Shown here: positions 16,481-26,086 of the stretch, piece by piece
Numbering within the stretch: the first letter of the stretch is position 1
Layout of the letters: every line of letters starts with the position of its first letter
Source of the DNA: Jhaorihella thermophila
GTDB taxonomy: Bacteria; Pseudomonadota; Alphaproteobacteria; Rhodobacterales; Rhodobacteraceae
Direction of reading: 5' to 3'
Length of the DNA stretch: 64,000 nt
Assembly (NCBI RefSeq): GCF_900108275.1
Contig: NZ_FNVD01000007.1
Location: forward strand, 62,001-126,000
Notes under the pieces: generated by a model
What the model was told of the DNA's origin: nothing
What the model saw: only the letters and a program-made list of their open reading frames with translations
Databases searched by the model: none
Program-made: the position numbers and the translations under genes

Positions 16481-17359
16481 ATGCACCCGGCCCCCTCCGT
16501 CATCCTCTTCACCACCTTTTCCGGCCTCGGCTTCGGCCTGCTGTTCTGGCTGGGGATCGGCTATCCGCCCGTCACCGGCATGACCGCCTTCGTGATGTTC
16601 GCGATCGCCTATCTCTTCGCCGTGGGCGGGTTGCTCGCCTCAACCTTCCACCTCGGACACCCCGAACGCGCCATCAAGGCCTTCACCCAATGGCGGTCGA
16701 GCTGGCTCAGCCGCGAAGCCTGGGCCTCGGTCGTCTCGCTGATCCTGATGGCCGCCTACGGGGCAGGTCTGGTGTTCCTCGGCCAACGCTGGACGATCCT
16801 GGGCCTGCTCGGCGGCGTGATGAGCCTCGTCACCGTCTTCACCACCTCGATGATCTACACCCAGCTCAAGACCGTTCCGCGCTGGCACACGGCCCTGACG
16901 CCGGTCCGCTTCCTGGCCTTTTCGCTCGCCGGCGGCGCGCTTCTGGCCGGACAGATCCGTCCGGCGATCCTTCTGCTGTTGATCGCGGGCCTGGTGCAGA
17001 TCATGCACTGGATGCGCGGCGACGGGGCGCTCGCCGCCTCGGGCACGTCGCTGGCCACTGCCACCGGCCTGGGCCGCATCGGCCCGGTCCGCGCCTTCGA
17101 GCCGCCCCATACGGGAACCAACTACCTGCTGGATGAATTCGTCCATGTCGTGGGTCGCAGGCACAGCCTCCAACTGCGCGTGATCTCTTTGATATTAATG
17201 GTGGCGATCCCGGTTGCCCTGCTGATGATGCCCTTCAATCACGTCATCGCCTTCCTGGCCGTGGCAAGCCACATCCTCGGCGTCCTGGTCGCCCGCTGGC
17301 TGTTCTTTGCCGAAGCCGAACACGTCGTCGGCCTCTACTACGGCAAGCGCCACGCCTGA
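16481..17359 (+). CDS. soeC: Sulfite dehydrogenase membrane anchor (DmsC-like)
   Basis: A 292-residue integral membrane protein with about eight hydrophobic helices, of the DmsC family (PF04976), which binds the quinone pool for DMSO-reductase-type complexes. Segments such as STFHLGHPERAIKAFTQWRSS (split here by family-typical charged residues) and WLSREAW match the anchor family. It starts one base after soeB and completes the soeABC operon. Electrons from sulfite oxidation would enter the respiratory chain here. A repeat element with two hairpins lies 121 bases after its stop and may end the transcript. Confidence 0.9.
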   Translation: MHPAPSVILFTTFSGLGFGLLFWLGIGYPPVTGMTAFVMFAIAYLFAVGGLLASTFHLGHPERAIKAFTQWRSSWLSREAWASVVSLILMAAYGAGLVFLGQRWTILGLLGGVMSLVTVFTTSMIYTQLKTVPRWHTALTPVRFLAFSLAGGALLAGQIRPAILLLLIAGLVQIMHWMRGDGALAASGTSLATATGLGRIGPVRAFEPPHTGTNYLLDEFVHVVGRRHSLQLRVISLILMVAIPVALLMMPFNHVIAFLAVASHILGVLVARWLFFAEAEHVVGLYYGKRHA

Positions 17360-17479
17360 CCGCTGCCGCACGCGATAGCGGCGCCCGGAACCCGCCCCGG
17401 GCCCCCTCCCAAGCCGTGTCCCGGTCCGGATGCCGCCGGGGATCCCGTTCCCGCCACTCCTGAAAATCCCGGCCATTCG

Positions 17480-17563
17480 CTTCTTTCTGGTCGGAAATAC
17501 CCCGGGGGAGCGCGAGGGGGCAGCGCCCCCTCGCCCCGGTCGGATCGCGCAGGCGATCCGAAA
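17480..17563 (+). repeat. Dispersed double-hairpin repeat, copy B
   Basis: It opens CTTCTTTCTGGTCGGAAATA then CCCCGGGGG, and then has the same two hairpins as copy A: GCGAGGGGGC (17512-17521) / GCCCCCTCGC (17525-17534), and CGGATCGC (17541-17548) / GCGATCCG (17553-17560). It sits between soeC and the convergent hydrolase gene, so it may be a shared terminator. The opening follows the CTTCTTTCTGG sub-type rather than CTTCATCTTGC, while the hairpins are almost identical to copy A. Confidence 0.85.
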
Positions 17564-17592
17564 CCCCTCCAACCGGGGCGCGAGTACCGATT

Positions 17593-18414
17593 TCAGGCCT
17601 CCGGCACCGCGCGCAGAAACGCCCGGACCCGCTCCGCCACCTCGCGCGGGTTCGAAATCGGCAGCATGTGCCCCGCCCCTTCGACCACCTCCGAACGCGC
17701 CTCGGGCAGCCGCCGCGCCAGACCGTCATTCACCACCTCGATCACCGGGTGGCTGGCGCTGCCCCTCAGCAGCAGGACCGGAACCCGCACCCGGTCCAGA
17801 ACGCCGGGCTTCAACAGCCCCGGCCGGTCTTCCATCACCGCGCCGTGGCTCGCGGGCACATAGTCGATCGCGCGGATCATCGCGGCGCGGGTCTGCTCGG
17901 GCAGATCCGGCCAGCGCGGGCCCACGCCCCCGCCCCACATCCGGTTGAACAGCCGCGCCGCCAGTTCCCTGTCGCCGCGCGCATGGGCCTCGGCAAAGGG
18001 GCGCGCTTCTTCGTCATGCCGGGCGCGGATTTCCGGCGCGTCCTGCGCGGCCACCGCGAACAGAACCGGCTCGATCAAAATCAGGCTGCGCACCCGTTCG
18101 GGGTGTTCGACCGCCATCCGCAGCGCAACGGTCCCGCCAAAGGAATGGCCCATCACGTCCATGCGCCCCTCCATCAGCGGCAGCACCGCCGCCAGCGTGC
18201 GGTCCTGGATGTCGCCCTGGCCGTCCCAGTCCGGGCTGCGCCCATGCGACAGCATGTCGGGCGCGGTCAGCGTCACCTCCTCGGCCAGTTCGGCCGCCAG
18301 CCCGCGCCAGGCGCCGGAATGGGCCAGCGTGCAATGCAGCGCCAGAACCTTGCGGGGTCCATGCCCGAAATGGCGCACATGGAGCGGCTGGGGAACGTTG
18401 CCCATGTCCTTCAA
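17593..18414 (-). CDS. Alpha/beta hydrolase
   Basis: A 273-residue cytoplasmic alpha/beta-hydrolase-fold enzyme. The nucleophile is Ser91 in VMGHSFGGTVA, the acid is probably the Asp in the DRVRVPVLLLRG region, and the base is His in EGAGHMLPI near the C-terminus. The longest reading begins with TTG at 18414, overlapping the stop of the upstream isomerase gene (TTGA), with AAAGGG about 7 bases before it. An ATG lies three codons in, at 18405, so the start is uncertain by 9 bases. It forms a two-gene operon with the HCCA-isomerase-like gene. Substrate unknown. Confidence 0.85.
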   Translation of the reverse strand: MKDMGNVPQPLHVRHFGHGPRKVLALHCTLAHSGAWRGLAAELAEEVTLTAPDMLSHGRSPDWDGQGDIQDRTLAAVLPLMEGRMDVMGHSFGGTVALRMAVEHPERVRSLILIEPVLFAVAAQDAPEIRARHDEEARPFAEAHARGDRELAARLFNRMWGGGVGPRWPDLPEQTRAAMIRAIDYVPASHGAVMEDRPGLLKPGVLDRVRVPVLLLRGSASHPVIEVVNDGLARRLPEARSEVVEGAGHMLPISNPREVAERVRAFLRAVPEA

Positions 18415-19019
18415 CGCTTCGCCCTTTCGGCCAGGTATGCATCGAGATCCTCAAGCCGGTCCTGCCCCCAGAACCGTTCGTCATCCGCATTGACGATGTA
18501 AAACGGCGCGCCGAACACGCCCCGCGCCACGGCCTCTTCGGTATTGGCGGAATAGATCTCGGCCCCGGCCAGAAGCCCGCTGTCGGCCAGCGCGGGATCG
18601 AACCCGGCCTCCTCCAGGCAGGCGCGGATCACAGCGTCATCGGCGACATCCCTTTCGTCCGCCCAGACCGACCGCGTGAAGGCGTGAACCAGCCGGCCAA
18701 GGTCGCCACCGCCGGCCCTCGCTGCTGCGACGACCGCATAGGAGGACGGCGCAGGATTGGTGGGGAAATGCGCCGGCGCAACATTGATCGGCAGCCCCCG
18801 CTTGCGCGCCTGGCGCCGAAGCTCCTGCAACCGGTATTCCTGCCGCGCCGGGGGGCGCTGGGCGGGCGGCGTGCCGCCGGTGCGGGCAAAGACGGCAACG
18901 ATGTCAATCGGCTTGTAGGCGATCGTCACCCCATGCCGCGCCGCGATCTCCTCCAGCCGGGTGCCGGCGAGATAGGTAAAGGGTGAAATCGTCGAGAAAA
19001 AGTAATCGATATCCACCAT
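18411..19019 (-). CDS. 2-hydroxychromene-2-carboxylate isomerase-like (kappa GST/DsbA fold)
   Basis: A 202-residue thioredoxin-fold protein of the DsbA/kappa-glutathione-transferase family. The N-terminus MVDIDYFFSTISPFTYLAG carries the conserved Ser12-Pro13 that contacts glutathione in HCCA isomerases, and the C-terminal GVFGAPFYIV is the cis-proline loop. HCCA isomerase acts in naphthalene degradation, but most genomic copies like this one are not in aromatic pathways and probably handle other glutathione-dependent isomerisations. It is coupled to the downstream alpha/beta hydrolase and divergent from prs. Family firm, substrate unknown. Confidence 0.85.
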   Translation of the reverse strand: MVDIDYFFSTISPFTYLAGTRLEEIAARHGVTIAYKPIDIVAVFARTGGTPPAQRPPARQEYRLQELRRQARKRGLPINVAPAHFPTNPAPSSYAVVAAARAGGGDLGRLVHAFTRSVWADERDVADDAVIRACLEEAGFDPALADSGLLAGAEIYSANTEEAVARGVFGAPFYIVNADDERFWGQDRLEDLDAYLAERAKR

Positions 19020-19125
19020 GCATCTTTCCCCGCCTTGACCTTTGCGCGACCCTAAGCCCGTGCTAAGCGGGGTTCAACATCGCGAATCGCTCTTTTCAGT
19101 CACCGCTGCCCGGGGAAACCAGAAA

Positions 19126-20145
19126 ATGCCGCCTCGCAACGACCCCAAGCTGATCGCTGGGAACGCCAACCTTCCGCTGGCCAAGGCCATCGCCCGCCGC
19201 ATGTCGATCCACCGCGGAATCTCGGTGGGTCTGGTCGATGCCCGGGTCGAACGGTTCAATGACGGAGAAGTCTTCGTCGAGATGTTCGAGAACGTCCGGG
19301 GCGAGGACATGTTCATCATCCAGCCCACGTCGAACCCCGCCAACGACCACCTGATGGAGCTGCTGGTGATGACCGACGCGCTGCGCCGGTCTTCGGCGCG
19401 TCGCATCACCGCCGTGATCCCCTATTTCGGCTATGCCCGCCAGGACCGCCGCGCCCGCGCCCGCACGCCGATCACCGCCAAGCTGGTTGCCAACATGCTG
19501 ACCGGCGCCGGCATCGCGCGGGTGCTGACGCTGGACCTGCACGCAACCCAGATCCAGGGGTTCTTCGACATCCCCGTGGACAACCTCTATGCCTCGCCCG
19601 TGTTTGCGCTGGACATCAAGACCCATTTCCGCGACCGCCTGGACGAGCTGATGGTGGTCAGCCCCGACGTGGGCGGGGTGGCCCGCGCGCGCGAACTGGC
19701 CAAGCGGATCAACGCGCCGCTGGCCATCGTGGACAAGCGCCGCGAGAAACCCGGTGAAGTGGCCGAAATGACCGTGATCGGCGACGTGACCGGCAAGACC
19801 TGCCTGATCGTCGATGACATCTGCGACACCGCCGGCACCCTGTGCAAGGCCGCCGAGGTGCTGATGGAAAGCGGCGCCAGCGAAGTGCACGCCTATATCA
19901 GCCACGGCGTGATGAGCGGCCCGGCGGTCGAACGCGTCAGCAATTCGGTGATGAAGTCGCTGGTCCTGACGGATTCGATCAAGCCCAGGGCCGAGGTCGA
20001 AAACGCCCCGAATATCCGCATCGTGCCGACCGCACCCCTCTTTGCCCAGGCGATCCTGAACATCTGGAACGGCACCTCCGTGTCGTCGCTGTTCAACGAC
20101 GAAACGCTGGGTCCGATCTACGAATCATTCTACGCCGCCGCCTGA
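19126..20145 (+). CDS. prs: Ribose-phosphate pyrophosphokinase (PRPP synthase)
   Basis: A 339-residue cytoplasmic enzyme making PRPP from ribose 5-phosphate and ATP. Motifs include the flexible-loop region [20 protein letters not shown], the divalent-metal/ribose-5-phosphate segment [19 protein letters not shown], and the PRPP-binding loop [13 protein letters not shown]. It is slightly longer than the 315-residue E. coli enzyme. The frame is open from 19042, but [12 protein letters not shown] at 19126 after GGGGAAACC is the sensible start. It converges on the TIGR02302 gene with just 16 bases between stops. Confidence 0.95.
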   Translation: MPPRNDPKLIAGNANLPLAKAIARRMSIHRGISVGLVDARVERFNDGEVFVEMFENVRGEDMFIIQPTSNPANDHLMELLVMTDALRRSSARRITAVIPYFGYARQDRRARARTPITAKLVANMLTGAGIARVLTLDLHATQIQGFFDIPVDNLYASPVFALDIKTHFRDRLDELMVVSPDVGGVARARELAKRINAPLAIVDKRREKPGEVAEMTVIGDVTGKTCLIVDDICDTAGTLCKAAEVLMESGASEVHAYISHGVMSGPAVERVSNSVMKSLVLTDSIKPRAEVENAPNIRIVPTAPLFAQAILNIWNGTSVSSLFNDETLGPIYESFYAAA

Positions 20146-20153
20146 TCCGTCCC

Positions 20154-20172
20154 GCGCGCCGTCATGGCGCGC
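20154..20172. terminator. Compact bidirectional hairpin between prs and TIGR02302
   Basis: Arms GCGCGCC (20154-20160) and GGCGCGC (20166-20172) around GTCAT. The loop contains the TIGR02302 stop codon. With 16 bases between the two stop codons, this is the only candidate terminator for both genes. There is no U-run. Confidence 0.4.
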
Positions 20173-22783
20173 CGGGTCCGCCGAACTGGTCCAGCAGCCG
20201 TCTGAGGTAGTCCCTCTCGATCCGCGGGCGGGCGCCTTCGCCGGCGCGGCGGCGGATCTCGTCCAGAAGCTCCCGCGCGCGGCGATAGACGTCCTCGCCC
20301 TGCAAGAGCCCCTCGTCCGTGCCCAGCGCGCCGGTCGAGCCGATGCTGCGGCCCAGCGGGTCGCGGTTCTGTCCGCCCTGCGCGGTCTCGCTGTTGCCCT
20401 GCCCCTGCCGGTCCGGCTGGTTCTGGGCCAGCGCCTCGCCCAGCGATCGCATCCCTTCGCGCAGGGCATCCATCGCCTCGGCCTGACGGTCGATCGCGCC
20501 GGGCAGATCGTCATTGCGCAGAGCGTCCTCGGCTTCGCGCATCGCGCGCCCGGCGCGGTCCAGAGAATTGCGCGCGGCATCGCCTTCCGGCCCCAGCCCC
20601 GGCAACCCCTCCTGCTGGCGGCGCAACTCTTCGCGCAGCGCCTGCTGGCGATCGGCAAGCGAGCCCTGCTCTTCGCCGCCCCGCCCGCCGCGATCCGCCT
20701 GCCGGTCGCCCTGGCCGCCGCCCTGCCCTTCACCGTTCAGGCCCTCATGGCTCTGGCCCCGGCCTTCGCCGCCGTTGCGACCTTGGTTCTGGCCGCTCTG
20801 GCCCGATTGCGCGCCGTCGTTGAACTGCTCCTGCAGATCGCGGAAGGCCTGATCGCTCAGCCCCTGCTGGCGGCGCAGGGTTTCCGCCAACCCCCGCATC
20901 GCCCGGTCGCCTTCGGATTCGCCCTGCTGGCCCTGGCCCTGCGTGACGCGCATGTTTTCCATCATCTGCTGAAACTCGCGCAGCGCCTCCATCGCCTCGG
21001 CCATGCGGCCCTGTTCCATCAGTTCCTGGATGCGGTCCATCATGCGCTGCAGGTCCTCCTGCGTCATCTGCATGGTGTCGCCCTGCGGCTGGTCGTCCTG
21101 CTGCTGCCCGTCCTGCTGGGCCTGCCGCGACAGCTGGCGCAGGTAATCCTCGGTGGCGCGGCGCAGCTCGTCCATGAGCCGGGCAATTTCCTGATCGCTG
21201 GCGCCGTTCTTCATCGCCTGTTCCAGCCGCTCCTGCGCCCGCCGCATCCGTTCCAGCGCATCGCCCAGATCGCCCTCTTCCAGCTGGATCGCCAGATCCC
21301 ACAGCGCCTTGGCGATCTCGTCCTGCCGCTCGGTGGTCAACCCGTAGCGGGTGAAGGTTTCCAGCCGCCGCACGATGAAGCTCAGGCGCATGTAGTCGGT
21401 TTCCTTGCGGAACACCTCGCCCGGCCGGTGCGACACCGCCCGCAGCACCTTCGCCACGCGCGGCGCATTGGCGCGCGACCACAGCAGGTCGCGCCGCTGT
21501 TCGGCCACCGCCGCCGCCAGCGGATCAAAGAACCGCCGCGCCGCGAGTCGGGTCGGGAACGGTTCGGCCCGCGCCTCCTGATCGGCGGCATCGACCACCG
21601 ACAACGTGACCGTCACCGGCAGGTTGGCCCAGGGATGCTGCGAGAAATCCTCGACCAGCTTTTCCTCGAATTCGCGCCGGTCGCCGGTAATCGGCATCGG
21701 CAGATCCAGCGTCACCGGATCGCGCGGATCGGGCGCGGCCGCCAGCCCGTGGCGGCGGTCCACGGCCTCCAGATCCAGAGTCACCACCGCCCGCCCCGCG
21801 ACAACACCATAATCGTCTGCGGCGGCAAAGGGCAGCACGAATTCGCCATTGGCCCGCGTCGTCGCTTCTCCGGCTACCGCGACGCGCGGGGCGTCGTCCG
21901 GGATCACGGCGACGCGCCACGCCCGCCCGCCGGGGCCGTCGATCCTCAGTTCGCCATCGCGTGTCACGGTCAAGTCATGTTCGGTGGCCGGGGGCGCGTC
22001 GGGCGCGGGCGACCGGCCCGACACGGTTTCGGTCAGCGCGAGATCGCCCACCTGCCCGTAGAAGCGCAGCAATATCCGGCTGCCGGCGGGAACCTTCAGC
22101 TCTTCGCCCTTTGCGTCAGCCAGATAAACCGTCGGCAGCCCGGTGTAGCGCGGCGGCTCCACCCAGCCTTCCCAGGACGGCCCGGCTGCGGCCGATGCGC
22201 CGCCGGGGCCAAGTTCGGCCACCGATCCGATCCGCCAGACCGAGCCAAAGACCAACGCCACCGCCAGCGCCAGCGCCGCCGCATAGCGCAGGGCATAGGG
22301 ATCCTGCCGCGCCACCCGCAGGTCGGGCTTCACCGGTCGCGCGGCGCGGGCGCGTTCGGCCATGCGTCTCTGGTGTGCCTCCCACACCGCGCGCGAGGCC
22401 GGATCGCCCGCCCCCACCGCCTGCGCATCCAGCACCGCGCTGATCGGGTGGCCCGTCAGCGTCGCGTCCAGCCGGGCCAGAGCCTGCATGCGTGACGGCC
22501 AGCGGAACCGCCGCACGCCCCAGCCGAAGGTGATCAGAGCAGCCAGCGCGGCCATCGCGCCCGCGCCCCAGACAAGTTCGATCGCGATGAGATCGTGCAG
22601 CCCCAGCATCAGCGCGGCCAGCACCGCCATCGCCACCGAGATCAGCGGCCAGAAGGCCCGCCAGGCCCGCTCCGCCACCATCCCCGCGCGGGTCAGCCGC
22701 AGCGGCCAGCGCAGGCGGTGCAGGATCGTCTCCGGTCGGGGCGTATCAGAGGTCAAATCAATCTCCCGGCGGGGCCAGTTCAT
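20162..22783 (-). CDS. TIGR02302 family membrane protein (DUF4175)
   Basis: An 873-residue protein of the alphaproteobacteria-restricted TIGR02302 family. Two hydrophobic segments lie at about residues 45-95, and another may lie near 170-190. A large extracytoplasmic-looking region then ends in a long Gln/Gly/Asp/Arg-rich low-complexity tail (about 540-760). That tail includes an EDLQRMMDRIQELMEQGRM-type charged helical stretch and runs such as QQDGQQQDDQPQGD. Function is unknown. It sits 22 bases downstream of lysA in the argH-lptM-DUF2834-lysA row, a conserved Rhodobacterales order that suggests envelope or cell-wall involvement. The Gln-rich tail is probably disordered. Confidence 0.88.
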   Translation of the reverse strand: MNWPRREIDLTSDTPRPETILHRLRWPLRLTRAGMVAERAWRAFWPLISVAMAVLAALMLGLHDLIAIELVWGAGAMAALAALITFGWGVRRFRWPSRMQALARLDATLTGHPISAVLDAQAVGAGDPASRAVWEAHQRRMAERARAARPVKPDLRVARQDPYALRYAAALALAVALVFGSVWRIGSVAELGPGGASAAAGPSWEGWVEPPRYTGLPTVYLADAKGEELKVPAGSRILLRFYGQVGDLALTETVSGRSPAPDAPPATEHDLTVTRDGELRIDGPGGRAWRVAVIPDDAPRVAVAGEATTRANGEFVLPFAAADDYGVVAGRAVVTLDLEAVDRRHGLAAAPDPRDPVTLDLPMPITGDRREFEEKLVEDFSQHPWANLPVTVTLSVVDAADQEARAEPFPTRLAARRFFDPLAAAVAEQRRDLLWSRANAPRVAKVLRAVSHRPGEVFRKETDYMRLSFIVRRLETFTRYGLTTERQDEIAKALWDLAIQLEEGDLGDALERMRRAQERLEQAMKNGASDQEIARLMDELRRATEDYLRQLSRQAQQDGQQQDDQPQGDTMQMTQEDLQRMMDRIQELMEQGRMAEAMEALREFQQMMENMRVTQGQGQQGESEGDRAMRGLAETLRRQQGLSDQAFRDLQEQFNDGAQSGQSGQNQGRNGGEGRGQSHEGLNGEGQGGGQGDRQADRGGRGGEEQGSLADRQQALREELRRQQEGLPGLGPEGDAARNSLDRAGRAMREAEDALRNDDLPGAIDRQAEAMDALREGMRSLGEALAQNQPDRQGQGNSETAQGGQNRDPLGRSIGSTGALGTDEGLLQGEDVYRRARELLDEIRRRAGEGARPRIERDYLRRLLDQFGGPGAP

Positions 22784-22805
22784 CAGCCCCGCGCGGCAGA
22801 TCGCG

Positions 22806-24071
22806 TCAGAGCCATTCGGGGATGGTATCGCGGTTTATGATTTCGTCAAAGCTCGGCCGTCGGCGGATAACCGCGAATTGATCCCCGTTCACCATGACTT
22901 CGGGCACCAGCGGGCGGGTGTTGTATTCGCTGGCCATCACCGCGCCATAGGCCCCGGCGCTGCGGAACGCGATCAGATCGCCCGCGTGAACCGGCGGCAT
23001 CAACCGGTGCCGGGCAAAGGTGTCGCCGGTTTCGCAGACGGGCCCTACGATGTCGAACGGATGTTCTTCGACCCCCGGCGCGGGTTCATCGACGGGGATG
23101 ATGTCGTGATGCGCCTCATACATCGCCGGGCGGACCAGATCGTTCATGGCGGCGTCGAGGATCAGGAAATCCCGTCCCTCGCCCCGCTTGACATAGATCA
23201 CCCGCGACACCATCAGCCCCGCGTTGCCCGCGATCAGCCGGCCCGGTTCGATCTCGATCTCGCAGCCCAGATGCCCCACCGTGCGCTTGATCAGCGCGCC
23301 ATAGTCGAAGGGCAGCGGCGGCGCCTCGTTCGACTGCGTGTAGGGAATGCCCAGGCCTCCGCCCAGATCCAGCCGGCGGATGTCATGGCCGTCGGCGCGC
23401 AGGGCATCGGTCAGTTCCGCCACCTTGGCAAAGGCCAGCTCGAACGGCTCCAGATCGGTCAACTGGCTGCCGATATGGACGTCGATGCCGACGACCTCCA
23501 GCCCCTTGAGACCGGCGGCGCGGGCATAGACCTCGCGCGCCCTCGCGATCGGGATGCCGAACTTGTTTTCCGACTTGCCCGTGGCGATCTTGGCGTGGGT
23601 GCGCGCGTCCACGTCCGGGTTGACCCGCACCGCGATCGGCGCGACTACGCCCAGATCCAGTGCAACCGCGTTCAGCACCTCCATTTCCGGCTCGGATTCC
23701 ACGTTGAACTGACGGATCCCGCCCCGCAGCGCGGTGCGCATTTCCTCGGCGGTCTTGCCGACGCCGGAAAACACGATGCGCTCGCCCGGCACGCCGGCGG
23801 CGCGGGCGCGCAGGTATTCGCCCATCGACACCACGTCCATGCCCGCGCCGGCCTTGGCCAGAGCGGTCAGGATCGCCTGATTGCTGGCGGCCTTGACGGC
23901 AAAGCAGACCAGGTTGTCCAGCCCCGCCAGCGCCTCCTTGAACAGCTGGTAGTGCCGCAGCAGCGTGACCTGCGAATAGACGTAGAACGGCGTGCCGACC
24001 GCGGCGGCGATTTCGGCCACGGGCACGTCCTCGGCGTAAAGCTCGCCATTGCGGTAGAGAAAATGGTCCAT
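22806..24071 (-). CDS. lysA: Diaminopimelate decarboxylase
   Basis: A 421-residue PLP enzyme of the alanine-racemase fold that decarboxylates meso-diaminopimelate to L-lysine, the last step of lysine synthesis. The PLP lysine is Lys60 in VCFAVKAASNQAI, the phosphate-binding loop is LGGGLGIPY, and the second-subunit Cys lies in GPVCETGDTF. A C-terminal YNTRPLVPEVMV segment matches the family. It is in the usual argH-lptM-(DUF2834)-lysA arrangement on the minus strand. Downstream is the TIGR02302 gene. Confidence 0.96.
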   Translation of the reverse strand: MDHFLYRNGELYAEDVPVAEIAAAVGTPFYVYSQVTLLRHYQLFKEALAGLDNLVCFAVKAASNQAILTALAKAGAGMDVVSMGEYLRARAAGVPGERIVFSGVGKTAEEMRTALRGGIRQFNVESEPEMEVLNAVALDLGVVAPIAVRVNPDVDARTHAKIATGKSENKFGIPIARAREVYARAAGLKGLEVVGIDVHIGSQLTDLEPFELAFAKVAELTDALRADGHDIRRLDLGGGLGIPYTQSNEAPPLPFDYGALIKRTVGHLGCEIEIEPGRLIAGNAGLMVSRVIYVKRGEGRDFLILDAAMNDLVRPAMYEAHHDIIPVDEPAPGVEEHPFDIVGPVCETGDTFARHRLMPPVHAGDLIAFRSAGAYGAVMASEYNTRPLVPEVMVNGDQFAVIRRRPSFDEIINRDTIPEWL

Positions 24072-24163
24072 GGGCCGCGATTAGGCCAAAGGCGGGCGCA
24101 GATCAAACATTATCCGCAAGGCGTTGATGCAGGACACTCTTTCGCGGCGTCATGTCACGAGAT

Positions 24164-24487
24164 TCAAGTCACGGGCCGCGTGCGCAGGAAAAGGTAAAGC
24201 GGCAATCCCGAGCTCGGCCCGATCACCCAGGTCGCGGGAACCGCCCACAACGCCGACCAGTTCCGCCGCACCGCGACCTCGGCCAGGATCCAGACGGTGA
24301 GCGTCAGCGCCACCACGACCCAATCCCAATGAACCGTGACCAGATACTGGTCGGCATAGGCGCTCCAGCCGGCCCGATCCCACGGGATGGCCCGGATCGC
24401 GGGACCGGGCTCAGAGACGATCCGCCACACCGGCAAGGCCGTGCCGACCACCGCCAGCGCCAGATAGGTCATCCGCAACAGCGACAT
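24164..24487 (-). CDS. Small membrane protein (DUF2834-like)
   Basis: A 107-residue protein with three hydrophobic helices (about residues 5-20, 50-72 and 80-100). It resembles DUF2834 small membrane proteins of unknown function. It starts 6 bases after the lptM-like stop and precedes lysA by 92 bases, so it is probably in the same transcript. No catalytic motif is visible. The gene is short but codon use and the start ATG in context (MSLLRMTYLALAVVG) look authentic. Confidence 0.7.
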   Translation of the reverse strand: MSLLRMTYLALAVVGTALPVWRIVSEPGPAIRAIPWDRAGWSAYADQYLVTVHWDWVVVALTLTVWILAEVAVRRNWSALWAVPATWVIGPSSGLPLYLFLRTRPVT

Positions 24488-24493
24488 GGGGCT

Positions 24494-24676
24494 TCAGAAC
24501 CCCGGAGCCCGGGGCGTTTCCACGCCGCGGCTGACCGAGGCCCCGACGCGGGCATAACCCGAAACCGACACGCCCGATTTCGGCGCCTCCTTCGGCGCGG
24601 GCGCAGTCGGCGGCCCATCCGCGCCACAGGCGGCAAGGCCCAGAAGGCAGATCACCGCCAGCGCCGCGTTCCTCAT
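24494..24676 (-). CDS. lptM: Small lipoprotein, LptM-like
   Basis: A 60-residue lipoprotein. The signal sequence [17 protein letters not shown] ends in the lipobox LAAC with lipidated Cys17. The next residues, GADGPPTAP, match the CGxxGPLxxP pattern of LptM (YifL/LppL, PF13627), the lipoprotein that assists LptD maturation in E. coli. In Pseudomonas and many proteobacteria this gene also precedes lysA, as here. The ATG at 24676 overlaps the argH stop (ATGA); an upstream reading to 24694 lies within argH. The mature part is mostly Pro/Ala/Gly and probably unstructured. Confidence 0.75.
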   Translation of the reverse strand: MRNAALAVICLLGLAACGADGPPTAPAPKEAPKSGVSVSGYARVGASVSRGVETPRAPGF

Positions 24677-26064
24677 CCCACGATCCCCTTCCACCGTTCG
24701 ATCTGTTCGCGCACCCGCGCAGGCGCGGTGCCGCCATACGACATGCGCGAGTTTACAGAGTTTTCCACGCCCAGCACAGTGTAGACGTCCGCGGTGATGC
24801 CCGGATGGACCGACTGCATGTCCTCAAGGCTCAGCTCGGGCAGGTCGCAGCCCTGTCTTTCGGCCATCGCCACCAGCGCACCGGTGACGTGATGCGCCTC
24901 GCGGAAGGGAAGGCCCGGCACCCGCACCAGCCAGTCGGCCAGATCGGTCGCGGTGGAAAAGCCCGAGCCCGCCGCCGCCGCCAGCGCCTCGCGGTTGGCG
25001 GTCATGTCGCGCACCATGCCCTCCATCGCCGCCAGGGCCAGCATCCAGTTGTCGGCGGCGTCAAAGACCTGTTCCTTGTCCTCCTGCATGTCCTTGGAAT
25101 AGGCCAAGGGCAGCCCCTTCATCACCATCATCAGCGCGGCATTGGCGCCGAAGATGCGGCCCACCTTGGCGCGGATCAGCTCGGCAGCGTCGGGGTTCTT
25201 CTTCTGCGGCATGATGCTGGAACCGGTCGAGAACCGGTCAGAGAGCGTCACAAAACGGAACTGCGCGCTGGACCAGATCACCAGTTCCTCTGCCAGACGC
25301 GACAGGTGCATGGCGCTGATCGAGGCGACCGACAGGAATTCCAGCGCGAAATCGCGGTCGCTGACCGCATCCAGAGAATTGGCGGCGGGGCGGTCGAAGC
25401 CCAGCGCCCGCGCGGTCATCTCGCGATCAATGGGAAAGGACGTGCCCGCCAGCGCCGCCGCGCCCAGGGGGCATTCGTTCATCCGGGCGCGGGCATCGCG
25501 CACGCGGGACAGGTCGCGGCCGAACATTTCCACATAGGCCATCATGTGATGGCCCCAGGTCACCGGCTGCGCGGTCTGCAGATGGGTAAAGCCCGGCATC
25601 ACCCAATCCGCGCCCGCCTCGGCCTGCGCCAGTAGCACCCGGATCAGCGCTAGAAGCCCCGATTCGGCGGCATCCAGCTGCTCGCGCACCCACAGCTTGA
25701 AATCGGTCGCCACCTGGTCGTTGCGCGACCGCGCGGTGTGCAGCCGCCCCGCCGGTTCGCCGATCAGCTCCTTCAGCCGCGCCTCGACATTCATGTGGAT
25801 GTCCTCCAGCGCGGTGGAAAAGCTGAACGTCCCGCCTTCGATTTCTGACAAGATCGTGAGAAGCCCTTCCCTGATCGCCTCGGCATCGCTATCGCTGATG
25901 ATGCCCGTCGCCGCCAGCATCGCGGCATGGGCCCTCGACCCGGCGATGTCCTGCGCCGCGAGCCGCTGATCGAACCCGATCGAGGCGTTGATCGCCTCCA
26001 TGATCGCGTCCGGTCCCGCGGCGAAACGGCCGCCCCACATCTGGTTCGAGGTCTGATCTGCCAT
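24673..26064 (-). CDS. argH: Argininosuccinate lyase
   Basis: A 463-residue cytoplasmic enzyme of the fumarase/aspartase superfamily that splits argininosuccinate to arginine and fumarate. The superfamily signature [12 protein letters not shown] is present, as are [12 protein letters not shown] and [15 protein letters not shown]. Length is standard. It is divergent from a tlpA-type thioredoxin gene with 22 bases between start codons, and coupled by 4 bases to the downstream lptM-like gene. Confidence 0.97.
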   Translation of the reverse strand: MADQTSNQMWGGRFAAGPDAIMEAINASIGFDQRLAAQDIAGSRAHAAMLAATGIISDSDAEAIREGLLTILSEIEGGTFSFSTALEDIHMNVEARLKELIGEPAGRLHTARSRNDQVATDFKLWVREQLDAAESGLLALIRVLLAQAEAGADWVMPGFTHLQTAQPVTWGHHMMAYVEMFGRDLSRVRDARARMNECPLGAAALAGTSFPIDREMTARALGFDRPAANSLDAVSDRDFALEFLSVASISAMHLSRLAEELVIWSSAQFRFVTLSDRFSTGSSIMPQKKNPDAAELIRAKVGRIFGANAALMMVMKGLPLAYSKDMQEDKEQVFDAADNWMLALAAMEGMVRDMTANREALAAAAGSGFSTATDLADWLVRVPGLPFREAHHVTGALVAMAERQGCDLPELSLEDMQSVHPGITADVYTVLGVENSVNSRMSYGGTAPARVREQIERWKGIVG

Positions 26065-26086
26065 GTCGTGCCCCTTCGGAGGAAAA

